A DNA stretch of 64,000 bases. Origin: Negativicutes bacterium. GTDB lineage: Bacteria; Bacillota_C; Negativicutes; Sporomusales_B; JARLHX01. The notes beneath the pieces are model-generated. The model saw only the letters and a list, made by a program, of their open reading frames with translations. It did not search any database and had not been told where the DNA came from. Positions 43,219-52,995 of the stretch are shown piece after piece (the stretch's first letter is position 1; every line of letters begins with the position of its first letter). The DNA is taken from positions 103,474-167,473 of the forward strand of contig JARLHX010000262.1 of the NCBI GenBank assembly GCA_031292035.1, written 5' to 3'. Position numbers and translations under genes: made by a program.

Positions 43219-43954
43219 TGAGCGGGCCATTCCTGGCCCGTTTGGGGCGCTCGACGCCGTCATTCACACACCAGGCAGCTCCAATACCGGGGTTGTGCTG
43301 GTGTTTTGCCATGGTTTCCGCGGTTCGAAAGAAGGGGGCGGCAGGGCGACAGCTCTGGCCGAGAAGGTGGCCGCCCTCGGCTTTACGGTGGTGCGGTTCG
43401 ATTTTACCCCGCAGAAAAAGCTGAGCCTTCAGGTCGCCGAGCTGGCAGCGGTAGTAGCCTACTCGCGCGCCCATTTAGGCCGGCGGATCATCCTTTTTGG
43501 CCGGAGTATGGGCGGCAGCGCTTCCCTGGCTTTTGCCGCCGCCGACCGGGATATCGCTGGGCTTTGTCTGTGGGCGACACCCTCAGACCTTATCGAGACC
43601 TTTCGCCTGTCGCTGCGAGCAGGCTATGACCGGTTGGCAGCTGGCGAGGACTTTTTCCATGAGGACGAGTGGGGGCCCCTCCATCTGACGCCTGACTTTA
43701 TCGGCGACTTCGCGAACTTCGACCTCTTGGCCTCGGTCCGCTCCCTCGCCGGAGTGCCCCTCCTTATTGTGCACGGCTCCGGTGACGATGTTGTGCCAGA
43801 GAGGCAGGCCGAGCGCCTCTTTGGCGCTGCCGCCGAGCCCAAAGATCTGGTCATCATCCCTGGCGGCGACCATCAATTTACCGCCACCCACCCGGTCGCG
43901 TCCGGGGCGGTTCTCGACTGGCTGGCGCGGATGTTCGTAGCGCGCGGTATATAA
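43208..43954 (+). CDS. alpha/beta hydrolase
   Basis: 248 residues from ATG 43208 (GGAGAG upstream); an in-frame GTG at 43184 is possible. CHGFRGSKEGGGRATAL holds the oxyanion region, FGRSMGGSASLAFAA the nucleophile Ser (GxSxG), and LLIVHGSGDDVVP with PGGDHQF the acid and catalytic His. The start overlaps the thioesterase gene by 11 bases. Esterase, lipase-like or dienelactone hydrolase-like activity is possible, but the substrate cannot be told. Confidence 0.85.
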   Translation: MKTDERAIPGPFGALDAVIHTPGSSNTGVVLVFCHGFRGSKEGGGRATALAEKVAALGFTVVRFDFTPQKKLSLQVAELAAVVAYSRAHLGRRIILFGRSMGGSASLAFAAADRDIAGLCLWATPSDLIETFRLSLRAGYDRLAAGEDFFHEDEWGPLHLTPDFIGDFANFDLLASVRSLAGVPLLIVHGSGDDVVPERQAERLFGAAAEPKDLVIIPGGDHQFTATHPVASGAVLDWLARMFVARGI

Positions 43955-44002
43955 TCGCCGATTGCGCCAATACTAGCTAAAAAGTCGCTTTTTTTAGGAG
44001 GC

Positions 44003-44464
44003 GTGCTGGTATTGGATTTTTTACCCCTTGCGTTAATGCCGCTGGTGCTGGCGATGGTTTCCGGCGTCCTGATGGCGGTGCAGGGCTCGCTTAATGCAGC
44101 CCTCAGCAAGACCACCGGCCTGTGGGAAGCCACCTTTATCGTCCATGTCATCGGCGCGGCGGCGCTTGTTCTGGTCTTGTTCGCCTTCAAGCTGGGGCGG
44201 GGCGATCTCGCGGCACTGGCCCAGGCGCCCTGGTATTCCTACCTGGGGGGCATCGCCAGTGTCTTCATCATCTACCTGGTGGCGGCAAGTATCCCTGCCG
44301 TCGGCGTGGCCAACGCCACCACGGCGATTATTGTCGGTCAGGTGCTCACTGCCACCGCTATCGACCACTTCGGCGCCTTCGGCCTGGAGCGCATTCCCTG
44401 CGGCCCCAGCCAGCTGATTGGGCTCGTCCTTTTGGCTGTGGGGGCCAAGATGCTCCTGAAATGA
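44003..44464 (+). CDS. DMT-type small membrane transporter (DUF606-like)
   Basis: 153 residues. AGGAGG lies just before GTG 44003, so the TTG at 44012 is at a better spacing and may be the real start. Four to five hydrophobic helices, with VSGVLMAVQGSLNAALSKTT and SIPAVGVANATTAIIVGQVL typical of the YdcZ/DUF606 half-size carriers of the drug/metabolite superfamily. Such proteins usually work as dimers. The cargo is unknown. It follows the hydrolase gene by 48 bases. Confidence 0.75.
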   Translation: MLVLDFLPLALMPLVLAMVSGVLMAVQGSLNAALSKTTGLWEATFIVHVIGAAALVLVLFAFKLGRGDLAALAQAPWYSYLGGIASVFIIYLVAASIPAVGVANATTAIIVGQVLTATAIDHFGAFGLERIPCGPSQLIGLVLLAVGAKMLLK

Positions 44465-44553
44465 CATATTCTTCTTCACAAACCGGGTGGAATACGCTAT
44501 ACTTATTGACAGGACTTTTTTCTTAATACCCAATAATACAAGGAGGATAAGTA

Positions 44554-45687
44554 ATGGATTTTAACTTTACTCCCGACCAGCTTGCGCTGAAAAAGATGGT
44601 ACAAGATGTTGTTACAAAAGAACTTCTTCCCATCGCGCTTGAAATGGATCATAAAGGCGAAATAGAGCCTGGACTGCTCGCGAAATTCGACGACGCCGGC
44701 CTCATGAATCTGCCGGTGCCGGAAGAATACGGCGGCCCCGGACTGGATGCCGTCTCTATCGCACTCATCTATGAAGAACTCGGCAAAGGCTGTGCAGGAG
44801 TAGCGACCACCGTCGCCGCTAACGCTTTGGCTTCCTACCCGGTCATCGTGGCCGGAACGGAAGAGCAGAAACAGCAATTTTTCAATGTCATCAACAACGG
44901 CAAACTGGGCGCCTTCGCCCTCACCGAGCCGGGAGCCGGCTCTGATGCAGGCGCGGTAGCCACCACTGCTGTCAAAGATGGCGACGACTATATCCTCAAC
45001 GGCACCAAATGCTTTATCACCAACGGTGGTCTGGCCGACATTTTCGTCATCTTCGGCAACACCCGCAAATCAGCCGGTATCCGCGGTTTGACCGCCTTCA
45101 TCGTGCCCAAAGGCACTCCTGGCTTCTCTGCCGGCAAAGAAGAAGACAAAATGGGCATCCGGGCCTCAAATACCTGTGAGCTTGTCCTTGACAATGTTCG
45201 CATCCCGGCTACCAATCGCATCGGCAAGGAAGGCGAAGGCTTCAAAATCGCCATGAAAACCCTCGACGCCGCCCGTCCTCTGGTAGGCGCCGTATCGGTA
45301 GGCCTGGCCCAGGCGGCTTTCGACGCTGCTGTCAAATACTCGAAAGAGCGCACCCAGTTCGGCAAACCCATCGCTTCCTTCCAACTCATCCAGGCAATGA
45401 TCGCCGACATGGCCATCGCCATCGAATCGGCCCGTCTCTTAGTCTACAAAGCCTGCTGGCTCAAAGACCAGGGACTGCCCTTCGCCCAGGAAGCCGCCAT
45501 GGCCAAGTGCTATGCCGCCGATGTGGCGATGAAAGTCACTGTGGATGCGGTGCAGGTGCTGGGTGGCTATGGCTATATCAAAGAATACCCCACCGAAAAA
45601 TACATGCGCGACGCCAAGATCATGCAGATCTACGAAGGCACCAACCAGATCCAGCGTCTGGTTATCGCCAACCAGATCTTGTACTAA
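44554..45687 (+). CDS. acyl-CoA dehydrogenase
   Basis: 377 residues; ATG 44554 follows AAGGAGG. The domain order is complete: N-terminal helices (PDQLALKKMVQDVV), the FAD strand (AFALTEPGAGSDAGAVATTA), the substrate region (YILNGTKCFITNGGLADIFV), and YEGTNQIQRLVIANQIL, whose Glu is the catalytic base. Short-chain acyl-CoA dehydrogenases oxidise acyl-CoA to trans-2-enoyl-CoA with electron-transfer flavoprotein. No etf genes are near, so partners lie elsewhere. It ends about 40 bases before the tRNA promoter. Confidence 0.93.
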   Translation: MDFNFTPDQLALKKMVQDVVTKELLPIALEMDHKGEIEPGLLAKFDDAGLMNLPVPEEYGGPGLDAVSIALIYEELGKGCAGVATTVAANALASYPVIVAGTEEQKQQFFNVINNGKLGAFALTEPGAGSDAGAVATTAVKDGDDYILNGTKCFITNGGLADIFVIFGNTRKSAGIRGLTAFIVPKGTPGFSAGKEEDKMGIRASNTCELVLDNVRIPATNRIGKEGEGFKIAMKTLDAARPLVGAVSVGLAQAAFDAAVKYSKERTQFGKPIASFQLIQAMIADMAIAIESARLLVYKACWLKDQGLPFAQEAAMAKCYAADVAMKVTVDAVQVLGGYGYIKEYPTEKYMRDAKIMQIYEGTNQIQRLVIANQILY

Positions 45688-45725
45688 AAATGCGTCGTTG
45701 ACCACAAATCCCGCTAAATACCATC

Positions 45726-45754
45726 TTGACAAATCTAGTTGACAGTAATATAAT
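45726..45754 (+). promoter_or_regulatory. sigma-A promoter of tRNA-Val
   Basis: TTGACA (45726-45731), 17 bases, TATAAT (45749-45754), a consensus promoter. The tRNA starts 40 bases downstream. Confidence 0.85.
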
Positions 45755-45793
45755 CATTTATGCGGCAGTTCAACAAGGGCTGCCGCAAAATAT

Positions 45794-45870
45794 GGGGTTA
45801 TAGCTCAGTTGGTTAGAGCGCTTCGTTGACATCGAAGAGGTCAGAGGTTCGAGTCCTCCTAACCCCACCA
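45794..45870 (+). tRNA. tRNA-Val (anticodon GAC)
   Basis: 77 nt with encoded CCA. The acceptor stem GGGGTTA pairs with TAACCCC, the D arm has AGCTCAGTTGGTTAGAGC, the anticodon stem CTTCG/CGAAG encloses TTGACAT (anticodon GAC), and the T arm has GGTTCGAGTCC. It stands alone. Confidence 0.95.
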
Positions 45871-45875
45871 ATAAT

Positions 45876-45914
45876 AAAAGGCTTCCAGGGTTTTTACCTG
45901 GAAGCTTTTTTTTG
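45876..45914 (+). terminator. intrinsic terminator of tRNA-Val
   Basis: AAAGGCTTCCAGG pairs with CCTGGAAGCTTTT around a TTTTTA loop, followed by a T-run. Confidence 0.8.
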
Positions 45915-46346
45915 CTTTTTACCCCGTTTCTACTCCGCCTAACTTATGGTTAAGGAAAAAGTAGCTTTGTGACTGTTAACGATGCCATGTTGGTGTATTC
46001 GATTTTGGGACTTCAGTCGAAACTCACGATAAATAACGCCACTTCCATGGTAATAAGGATTATAGACGCAACTGAAAGGAATGATTATATCACTGTGAGT
46101 ACCAAAGCTAACCCGGAGTAATTTACTAGCAAGGAATCAGTGGAAAGGAACATAAACCTTATACTCGATTATTTATTGAAAAACTTACAAAGCCACAAGA
46201 AGTACTGACACCGATTGAACAGGGAGAATTTTTTCTTCTAGGATATGAATAACCCTTTAAATTAACGGAATAAGGTGAGTTACTGCGCTCAGGATGCCAA
46301 CTACCTTCACCGATATAAGATTTCTTCTGGATTGATTCTATGGACA
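45915..46346. other. intergenic region with a possible gene-end remnant
   Basis: About 430 bases. On the plus strand an open stretch (46129-46251) reads KPYTRLFIEKLTKPQEVLTP then IEQGEFFLLGYE, resembling the end of Csd1/Cas8c proteins (L-x-x-EEQG-x-FxLGYY). It has no start and no partner genes. Nothing else is recognised. Confidence 0.3.
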
Positions 46347-47249
46347 TTATAAATACCATCCGTGCGCAAAAGAATGTGCGGCAAGTCCGACGATCAAGAG
46401 CAGGCCAAAGGCAAAGTGAAACTGGGCAGCCGTTGCTTCCAGTAACAGCATTGCTTCACGCGAGCCTTGGGCAGCGCCCTTAGCGAGGGAAACCATCTTT
46501 ATGGCTGATGGGATTAGCAGTACCGGTAAAATCGCTTCCCAGGGAAGGAAAGAGAGTAATACTAACCCGACAAGACAGACAAAAGAAGCCGAGTATAGAA
46601 AATAGTAAAGGTTTATGCTTTTTTGCAGGCCAAGAAACAGCGCCAGCGTCTGGATGCCGGCTTTGCGGTCAAAAGCCATATCGCGCAAATCGTTGGCATG
46701 CAGTATGGCGGCGACAAGAAACCCAATGGGCAGAGAAACCCACACTGGTAGCCAACTGAACTGTCCGGTTTGAATAAAGTAGGAAGGCCAAGCCATTAAA
46801 GGGCCCATTAGGAAAAATACCATAATGGAACCCAAGCCCTTGTACTTGTAAGAAAATCCCGCCGTGTAGCAGTATCCGCCAATCAAGCCGATCAGACCGG
46901 CGATGATAATCGGCCAGCCACAGAGGTAGGTGAGGTATAAGCCAATCAAAGTTGCAAAGCCAAAGCAGGAAATTCCGGCTGTTCTCACAGCGCTCGGAGT
47001 TAATACCCCGGAAACCAATTGCGGACATGTTGTTGCCGACTCCAAGGTATCCACTCCAGACATATAATCGCCATAAGTATTAATCAAGTTGGTGCCGGCT
47101 TGCATGGCAATGCCACCGATTAGCGTTAACAGAAATAAGCCAAGGTTAAAAACCCCTTCGCTTTCCGCCAACGCCGCACCTAGGGCAACAGGTACAAAAG
47201 CAGCAGTATAAGACCAGGGCCGTAGGGCCATAAACCAGACGTTTAGCAA
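46347..47249 (-). CDS. MenA/UbiA family prenyltransferase
   Basis: 300 residues; TTG 47249 with GAGG about eight bases upstream (an in-frame ATG at 47231 is the alternative). Eight to nine hydrophobic helices. The two Asp-rich motifs of UbiA enzymes are present: NLINTYGDYMSGVDT and NDLRDMAFDRKAG. The spacing matches MenA, which adds a polyprenyl chain to 1,4-dihydroxy-2-naphthoate in menaquinone synthesis. Being divergent from a quinone-linked reductase operon, it may serve that operon. No other menaquinone genes are in the window. Confidence 0.82.
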   Translation of the reverse strand: MLNVWFMALRPWSYTAAFVPVALGAALAESEGVFNLGLFLLTLIGGIAMQAGTNLINTYGDYMSGVDTLESATTCPQLVSGVLTPSAVRTAGISCFGFATLIGLYLTYLCGWPIIIAGLIGLIGGYCYTAGFSYKYKGLGSIMVFFLMGPLMAWPSYFIQTGQFSWLPVWVSLPIGFLVAAILHANDLRDMAFDRKAGIQTLALFLGLQKSINLYYFLYSASFVCLVGLVLLSFLPWEAILPVLLIPSAIKMVSLAKGAAQGSREAMLLLEATAAQFHFAFGLLLIVGLAAHSFAHGWYL

Positions 47250-47513
47250 AATAGTACCTCGCTTTCTAATTTTGATTTTTCTATTAATTCAATTTCCTTG
47301 CGGTTTTACCTCTAATAAAAAAATACAACCCGAGCACTCGAGTTATAGAGACATTCCTGCGTGCAATCAATACTGGCTTGATTCCTGAGAGGCTATGTAG
47401 TTAATAGTTGTATTTTATCTTATTGCTCCATAATAAACTTCGATAAAGATCAGGCAGGTTTTGTGGCTAGCTGGATAAGAAACTAAAATAGATAGAATGT
47501 GAGGAGGAAGATT

Positions 47514-50500
47514 ATGAGATTAAATCGCAGACAGTTCATTAAGTCTGCTGTTTTCGCCGGCACAGCATCAGCCTGTGGCCTTGGTTTCGAAAAAGTCTTC
47601 TCAGTTGAATCGCCACCTGCTTTCACTTCGGCTCTTGGAGATTCCTACGGGTCGCAGGCACCAGAGGCGAAAGTCGATCCAGCAACCGGCAAAATAGACC
47701 CGAATCCCGATGTATTGGTCAGACACAGCGTATGCCTTGGTTGCTACAGCGACTGTGGTAATCGCATCAAAATCAGTCGCAAGACCGGCCGGATCATGCG
47801 GGCAATGGGAAACGCATACCACCCGATGGCGTCCGAGCCTCACTTGTCTTATCAAACACCGGTCATCGACTCTTATAAGCCATTCAGCCTTGGCCATGAC
47901 GGGCTTGGTCATAATCACGGAACACTGTGTGCAAGAGGTAATTCCACCGTGCAGGCCCCTTACGATCCTTTTCGCATCTTGGTTCCCCTAAAAAGAGCGG
48001 GAGCACGGGGGGCAGGCAAGTGGAAGCCGGTCGACTGGGACACGCTTGTTAACGAGACCGTCGAAGGTGGACAGTTATTCCAGGATATTGGCGAAAATCG
48101 TTTTGTAGAGGGCTTACGGCAGGTAAGGGATATTGTTACACCGTTAGATCCTCAAAACCCCGCTTATGGACCAAAAGCAAATCAGCTAGTCTTTTTCGGC
48201 GGCAGGTTTGACGGCCGATTCCCCTTTTGTCAGCGAATGATTATGAACTCTTTTGGGTCGGCCAATTACTACGGTCATACCGGCACTTGAGGGGGTACAC
48301 GACGCTACGCCTTTCTTCCATTCGGGGATATATGGGATAGGATGCCGCACATGAAGCCGGATTATCGCAGCGCGGAATTCGTTTTATGTTTAGGCACATC
48401 CCCCGGACATGCCGGGAACCCGATGCAGGTCATGGCGAGGCAATCGGCACAGGCTGTGTCGAATGGAAATATGAAACTGGTGATAGTAGACCCTGTCCTC
48501 GGCGGCGGAGTGCCACAAGCCAATGGCGGGCGGACGGGCTGGCTACCGATTAAGCCAAGCAGCGACGGCGCTCTGGTGATGGGCATGATGCGCTGGATTT
48601 TTGACAATAACCGATTCAATCAGGGATATCTGGAATGTACGACCTCTCAATTGGCCGCTAAACGTGGTTTCAGCAGCTACACCAATGCGGCTTACCTGGT
48701 GATCTCTGATCCTCAACATCCGAATTACCGTAAGTTTCTGCGTGGCAAGGATATGGGATGGGGAAACGATGACTATGTTGTTGTCGACATTGCCGAGGGT
48801 AAACCAATATCTGCGTTGGGCGGCCTGGGACAGCCCTTTTACAGTGGGACGACAGTCACTGCCGATGGAGTTAAGATTGCGGTGGAAAGTTCGTTGACTA
48901 TTTTACGCAGGAACGCTTTCAAACACACTCTGGATGATTATGTGCAGGCGACTGGTATCAGTGCTGAAACGATTGCAGAACTGGCTAAAGAGTTTACAGC
49001 CCATGGAACAAAAGTCGGAACCGACCACCATGGCGGCATCATGGGAGCTTCAGCCTATCAGGCCAGCTTAGGCATCATTCAGTTGAATGCCTTAGTAGGC
49101 AGTGTCAATAAAAAGGGCGGCATGATGCTTAGCGGCGGCTCCTATAACGCGATCGCCGAAGGCCCGCGCTACGATTTAACCAAGTTTCCCGGAATGGTTC
49201 GGCCGAGCGGCATCCGGATTAGTCGCGAGCGTACACCGTATGAAAATACCCCGGAATATAAGAGGAAGGTGGCGCAAAAGGAAAACCCGTATCCGTCCAC
49301 TCTCCCTTGGTATCCGATGGGCTTTGAAATTGATGGACAAGCAATTACATCTGTACTACAAGGTTATCCTTATAAAGCGAAAATTGCTTTCTTCTGGATG
49401 CAGAATCAGCTTTTCGTGACCCCTGGGCTTTACAATGAGGAAACAGTGAAGGCACTGAAGGATCCTGAAATATTGCCGCTCATTATCGCCTGTGACGTAG
49501 TAATGAGCGAAACCGCAGCTTATGCCGACTATATCATACCTGATACACATTTTTACGAGAGTTGGGGCGTCCCTGCCATGTGGAATGGCGTCGCGACGAA
49601 AATGACAGCAGCACGCTGGCCTGTCATTTCACCGCTCACGCCACAACAGGGCGGCGTTCATATGAGTATCGAGGCCTATCTATTGGCTGCAGGGAAACAA
49701 CTTAATCTGCCTGGTTGCGGCGATAAAAGCATCCCTGACACGCAAGGGGCAATCCATCCACTCCAAACGCGCGAGGACTTTTTCCTTAAAGCGTTGGCCA
49801 ATGTTGCCTACGACGGCCAGCCTGTACCCGATGTATCCCAAGAAGAAGTGGGGCTGATGGATCTTGACGAGATCATGGCGTCCTTTCGCAGCGCTCTTTC
49901 TGACGAGGAGTGGAGGAAGGTTTGCTATGTTCTTGCCCGCGGTGGGCGTTTCGAAGGCCACGATGCAGCATATATCGGCGATGACCTAAAATACAAGTTC
50001 CCGCGAATGCTCAACATTTATAACGAAAAATTGGGCAACACACGCAACAGCCAGACCGGGGAATATTTTGAAGGGACAGCGGTATGGGTAGAGCCTGTGA
50101 TGGCTAACGGAAAACCGCTTGAAGAAAAGTTTAGTGCTGCGGATTGGCCCTTTACTGTCGTGTCACAAAAATCCCGCTTTCGCACTGGATCGATGTTGGC
50201 AAATGTACCGGTTCTGATGGATATGCAAAAGGAAAACAAAATCCAAATCAACGCCCAGGATGCGTCAGCTTTGGGTCTCTCAGACGGGGAGCGGGTTAAA
50301 GTAATAACACCGACCGCAGAAGTAATCGGCAAAGTAAAGGTGCGCAATGGCATTGCCCGGGGAACAATCGGCGTTACCTACAGCTTTGGCCATTGGCAAT
50401 ATGGTGCCCAACACTATAGTGTCGATGGCAAAGAAGTGGCTGGGCAGCATGAGCGGGGCGGCGGCTTTGCCTTTAACCCCCTCGGGATGCATGATCCGTC

Positions 50501-50597
50501 AGTCACCGGAGGAGCAAACAAGATGTTTCCGCTGGCCGATCTGGTGGCCGGAGCTTCTGCCCGCAACACAATTAGGGCTAAGTTGGTGAAAGTGTAG
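47514..50597 (+). CDS. molybdopterin oxidoreductase catalytic subunit (TtrA/SrdA-like), probable selenoprotein
   Basis: 1027 residues when the in-frame TGA at 48288-48290 is read as Sec259; ATG 47514 has GAGGAGG upstream. It starts with a twin-arginine signal (LNRRQFIKSAVFAGTASA). A [4Fe-4S] site follows (Cys74, Cys77, Cys81 in VCLGCYSDCGN and Cys139 in TLCARG). The TGA lies in ANYYGHTGT-U-GGTRRYAF, at the Mo-ligand position, where relatives have Cys, Ser or Sec. The reading frame is otherwise open through 50597, covering the whole DMSO-reductase family. The chaperone, Fe-S and NrfD genes follow. Tetrathionate, selenate or a similar oxyanion is the likely substrate type. Confidence 0.85.
48312..48345 (+). 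promoter_or_regulatory. candidate bacterial SECIS hairpin
   Basis: TTCCAT pairs with ATGGGA (one G-T), with an extended stem of TTT and AGG, around a loop TCGGGGATAT containing GGGG. The loop lies about 34 bases after the TGA, inside the range for bacterial SECIS elements. The pairing is weak and drawn by eye. Confidence 0.35.
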
Positions 50598-50598
50598 A

Positions 50599-51297
50599 AT
50601 GCATAGAATGGAATACCAACGACCGCCAGTGGGACATATAGCTGATTTTTATCAGTTATTAGCCAGTTGTTTTCTTAAAACCCCCGAACCGCGCTGGGTA
50701 CTGGGGGCGAAAGACGCAATCGGGAAGCTTCTTCTGGCCGGAATCTGTATTTCCGAGCTTGAGGCAGTTTTTGAATGTTTAAAAGAAAAGCAGTCTTTAA
50801 TGCAGGACTACTATGACCTTATGTTCGTTCCCCAATCGGGAAGCTATGTTCCGCCATATGAATCAGCTGTTGCCAACGGTTACTACCGGAATGATGGCAG
50901 CTATCACTACGGTAATCTGGCTTCCGAACAAGAAGCTGATGTGGCGAGGTACTATGGCCAACTTGGCTTTCGGTGGAAGAATCTCGACATTTTTAATCCA
51001 CTGAAACTTATTCCATTTGCCGATCATATTGGATTTGAACTGGCCTTCTTAGGTTTTCTTGCCTATCAAGAACAAGCTGGTACAGAAGATGGCGCAAGTG
51101 AAAATGCGGAGCAGTATCGAAAATGGCGCAGCGGATTTTTGACTGCTCATCTCGGGCGGTGGGTGAGCCAATACGCCGATTTGGTTATAGTGAGCAGTAA
51201 ATCACCTTACTATCGGAGTCTCGTTGGTTTGACAAGAGAGTTAGTCAAACTGGACCTGTCCAGCCAAGTATTGCCGTTGGGGGTGCCAAGTGAGTAA
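50599..51297 (+). CDS. TorD-like molybdoenzyme assembly chaperone
   Basis: 232 residues from ATG 50599, right after the catalytic subunit stop. The protein is all helical. YQLLASCFLKTPEPRW, LMQDYYDLMFVPQSGSYVPP and the YGQLGFRWKNLDI segment, then PADHIGFELAFLGFLAYQEQ-like (FADHIGFELAFLGFLAYQEQ), match the TorD/DmsD family. These cytosolic chaperones bind the Tat signal of the molybdenum subunit and guard cofactor insertion before export. It overlaps the start of the next gene by eight bases. Confidence 0.88.
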   Translation: MHRMEYQRPPVGHIADFYQLLASCFLKTPEPRWVLGAKDAIGKLLLAGICISELEAVFECLKEKQSLMQDYYDLMFVPQSGSYVPPYESAVANGYYRNDGSYHYGNLASEQEADVARYYGQLGFRWKNLDIFNPLKLIPFADHIGFELAFLGFLAYQEQAGTEDGASENAEQYRKWRSGFLTAHLGRWVSQYADLVIVSSKSPYYRSLVGLTRELVKLDLSSQVLPLGVPSE

Positions 51298-51889
51298 ACC
51301 GGAAAAGCGATATGCAATGGTGATTGATCTGAGGCGCTGCATCGGTTGCAACTCTTGTACGGTTGCATGCAAGCTCGAAAACAGCACGCCTGAGGGGAAG
51401 TTTCGTTCCTGGGTGATCGAACGAGAAACGGGAGAATATCCTGCTGTCGACCGATATAACTTACCGAGGCTCTGCAATCATTGCGATAACCCGCCGTGCC
51501 TCAAGGCCTGTCCAACTGGAGCCACCTTTGCCGGGGAGGGCGGCAGCATCCTGGTTGACCCTAAAAAGTGTATAGGCTGCAGATATTGTATGGCTGCTTG
51601 TCCCTATACTGCAAGGTTTATAAACAACAAGGTACATGCAGCCGATAAGTGTACCTTTTGTTACCACCGGGTTTCGGTTGGCTTATTGCCGGCCTGTGTT
51701 ACCACTTGTGTTGGGCACGCCCGATTTTTTGGCGACTTGAATGACAAGGCCTCCACGGTAGCCCGGTTGCTTGCCGACCATAAGGCGGATATTCTGGACC
51801 CTGAACTAGGGACTAAGCCACAAGTATTCTATATCGTTCCGCCTGGAACGAGTCTAAAAAGCGTCTGGGGATCGAAGGGGGGAGAATAA
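51290..51889 (+). CDS. 4Fe-4S electron-transfer subunit (TtrB/NrfC-like)
   Basis: 199 residues from GTG 51290. Four [4Fe-4S] cluster motifs with the DmsB/NrfC order: CIGCNSCTVACKLEN, CNHCDNPPCLKACPTGA, CIGCRYCMAACPYTAR, and CTFCYHRVSVGLLPACVTTC. There is no Tat or Sec signal, so it may be carried out with the Tat-signal catalytic subunit, as is usual in this family. It passes electrons from the NrfD subunit to the molybdenum site. Confidence 0.92.
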   Translation: MSKPEKRYAMVIDLRRCIGCNSCTVACKLENSTPEGKFRSWVIERETGEYPAVDRYNLPRLCNHCDNPPCLKACPTGATFAGEGGSILVDPKKCIGCRYCMAACPYTARFINNKVHAADKCTFCYHRVSVGLLPACVTTCVGHARFFGDLNDKASTVARLLADHKADILDPELGTKPQVFYIVPPGTSLKSVWGSKGGE

Positions 51890-52995
51890 TGCATCCTGGA
51901 GTCTACACGTATAGCATCGGCCATGAAGCGCCACTGGGACTATTTATTGTGACCTATCTTTTCCTCACCAGCGTCAGCGAAGGTCTCATTATCTTGGCAG
52001 CCTACGGGTGGTGGCGCAATACAGCCGAATGGCAAAGGATCATCGTGCCAGCAGTGGCGATAGGATGGATTACCGCGGCCATCGCTCCATTCAACCTGTT
52101 GCTGGATTTAGCCCAGCCATTTAACTTCTTCAATCTTTACACTAGCTTTAACCCGATGTCGCCACTTTCATGGGGATCCTGGATACTGCTGGGATACGAG
52201 ACAACCGTCGCGGTGTTTGCCTGGGGCGTCATAAGGTTGCATATTGAAAAACAAGGCGTAACTGGGTCTTTTTTAAAAACTGTATTTGCCATTGATATTC
52301 TTCCGACCGGAAAAAACGGGCAGGCAATTCACCTGCTTGCACGTCTAGCAGGCCTGGCGGCGGCATTTTTTGCAGTTGCGCTCATGTTGTACACAGGTGC
52401 ATTGGTGAGCATTCCTTTTAGCCGGACGTTGGCAGCGAATTTATTAGTGCCTGTGTTATACCTTGCGTCGGCGCTTGCGGTGGGAGCGGCGATCTTTCTT
52501 TGGCTGGCCCGCGACGAAGGCGGCAAAATGGTAGTCGCTGGTCTGAAAAAGCTTCTGGTAGGCAGTCTTGTAGTGGAGCTTGCTGTGCTCGGACTGATTT
52601 TAGCCAACACCTTGGCACCGGAATCATACGGTTATACCGCCCTTTCCCGGATGTTTGCTGCCCATAAGGCAATATTCGTGTTGGAACTTTTACTGGGTAT
52701 TGTGACCCCTATGGCAATTGTATTAGGAATGCGGTATCCCAATTTTGGCCTAGTGATTCCGGTGATACTGATAGGGTCATTCGCTACCCGGCTCAACTTG
52801 GTGGCAGGTTTGCACTATGTCACCCTTACTGAACAAGAATTTGTCCAGTTCGAGTATGAATGGATCGAGGGCTTGATGATTGCAGGACTGATTGCGAGTT
52901 GTGTATTGTTGTCATTTATAGCTGTGAAATATTTACATAGTCGATCAACAAGCATTTGCGATATCTCTTCTAACAGAGCAGCAGAAAAAGCATAG
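51889..52995 (+). CDS. NrfD/PsrC-type membrane subunit
   Basis: 368 residues, ATG overlapping the previous stop (TAATG at 51887-51891). About nine hydrophobic helices, with APLGLFIVTYLFLTSVSEGL at the first helix and PFNLLLDLAQPFNFFNLYTS, SPLSWGSWILLGYETT as expected for quinol-oxidising NrfD subunits. It takes electrons from menaquinol and passes them to the Fe-S subunit. The C-terminal tail (HSRSTSICDISSNRAAEKA) is soluble. It completes a four-gene operon for an anaerobic reductase. Confidence 0.9.
   Translation: MHPGVYTYSIGHEAPLGLFIVTYLFLTSVSEGLIILAAYGWWRNTAEWQRIIVPAVAIGWITAAIAPFNLLLDLAQPFNFFNLYTSFNPMSPLSWGSWILLGYETTVAVFAWGVIRLHIEKQGVTGSFLKTVFAIDILPTGKNGQAIHLLARLAGLAAAFFAVALMLYTGALVSIPFSRTLAANLLVPVLYLASALAVGAAIFLWLARDEGGKMVVAGLKKLLVGSLVVELAVLGLILANTLAPESYGYTALSRMFAAHKAIFVLELLLGIVTPMAIVLGMRYPNFGLVIPVILIGSFATRLNLVAGLHYVTLTEQEFVQFEYEWIEGLMIAGLIASCVLLSFIAVKYLHSRSTSICDISSNRAAEKA

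Noticed and set aside
46129..46251. Short frame resembling the end of Csd1/Cas8c
   Set aside because: The resemblance covers about 20 residues, there is no start, no cas gene and no repeat array nearby. I saw no CRISPR array anywhere in the window.
48288..48290. TGA as an ordinary stop splitting the reductase into two genes
   Set aside because: The second part would begin inside the same domain without a ribosome site, the frame is unchanged and the interruption falls on the metal-ligand residue. Reading it as selenocysteine is simpler.
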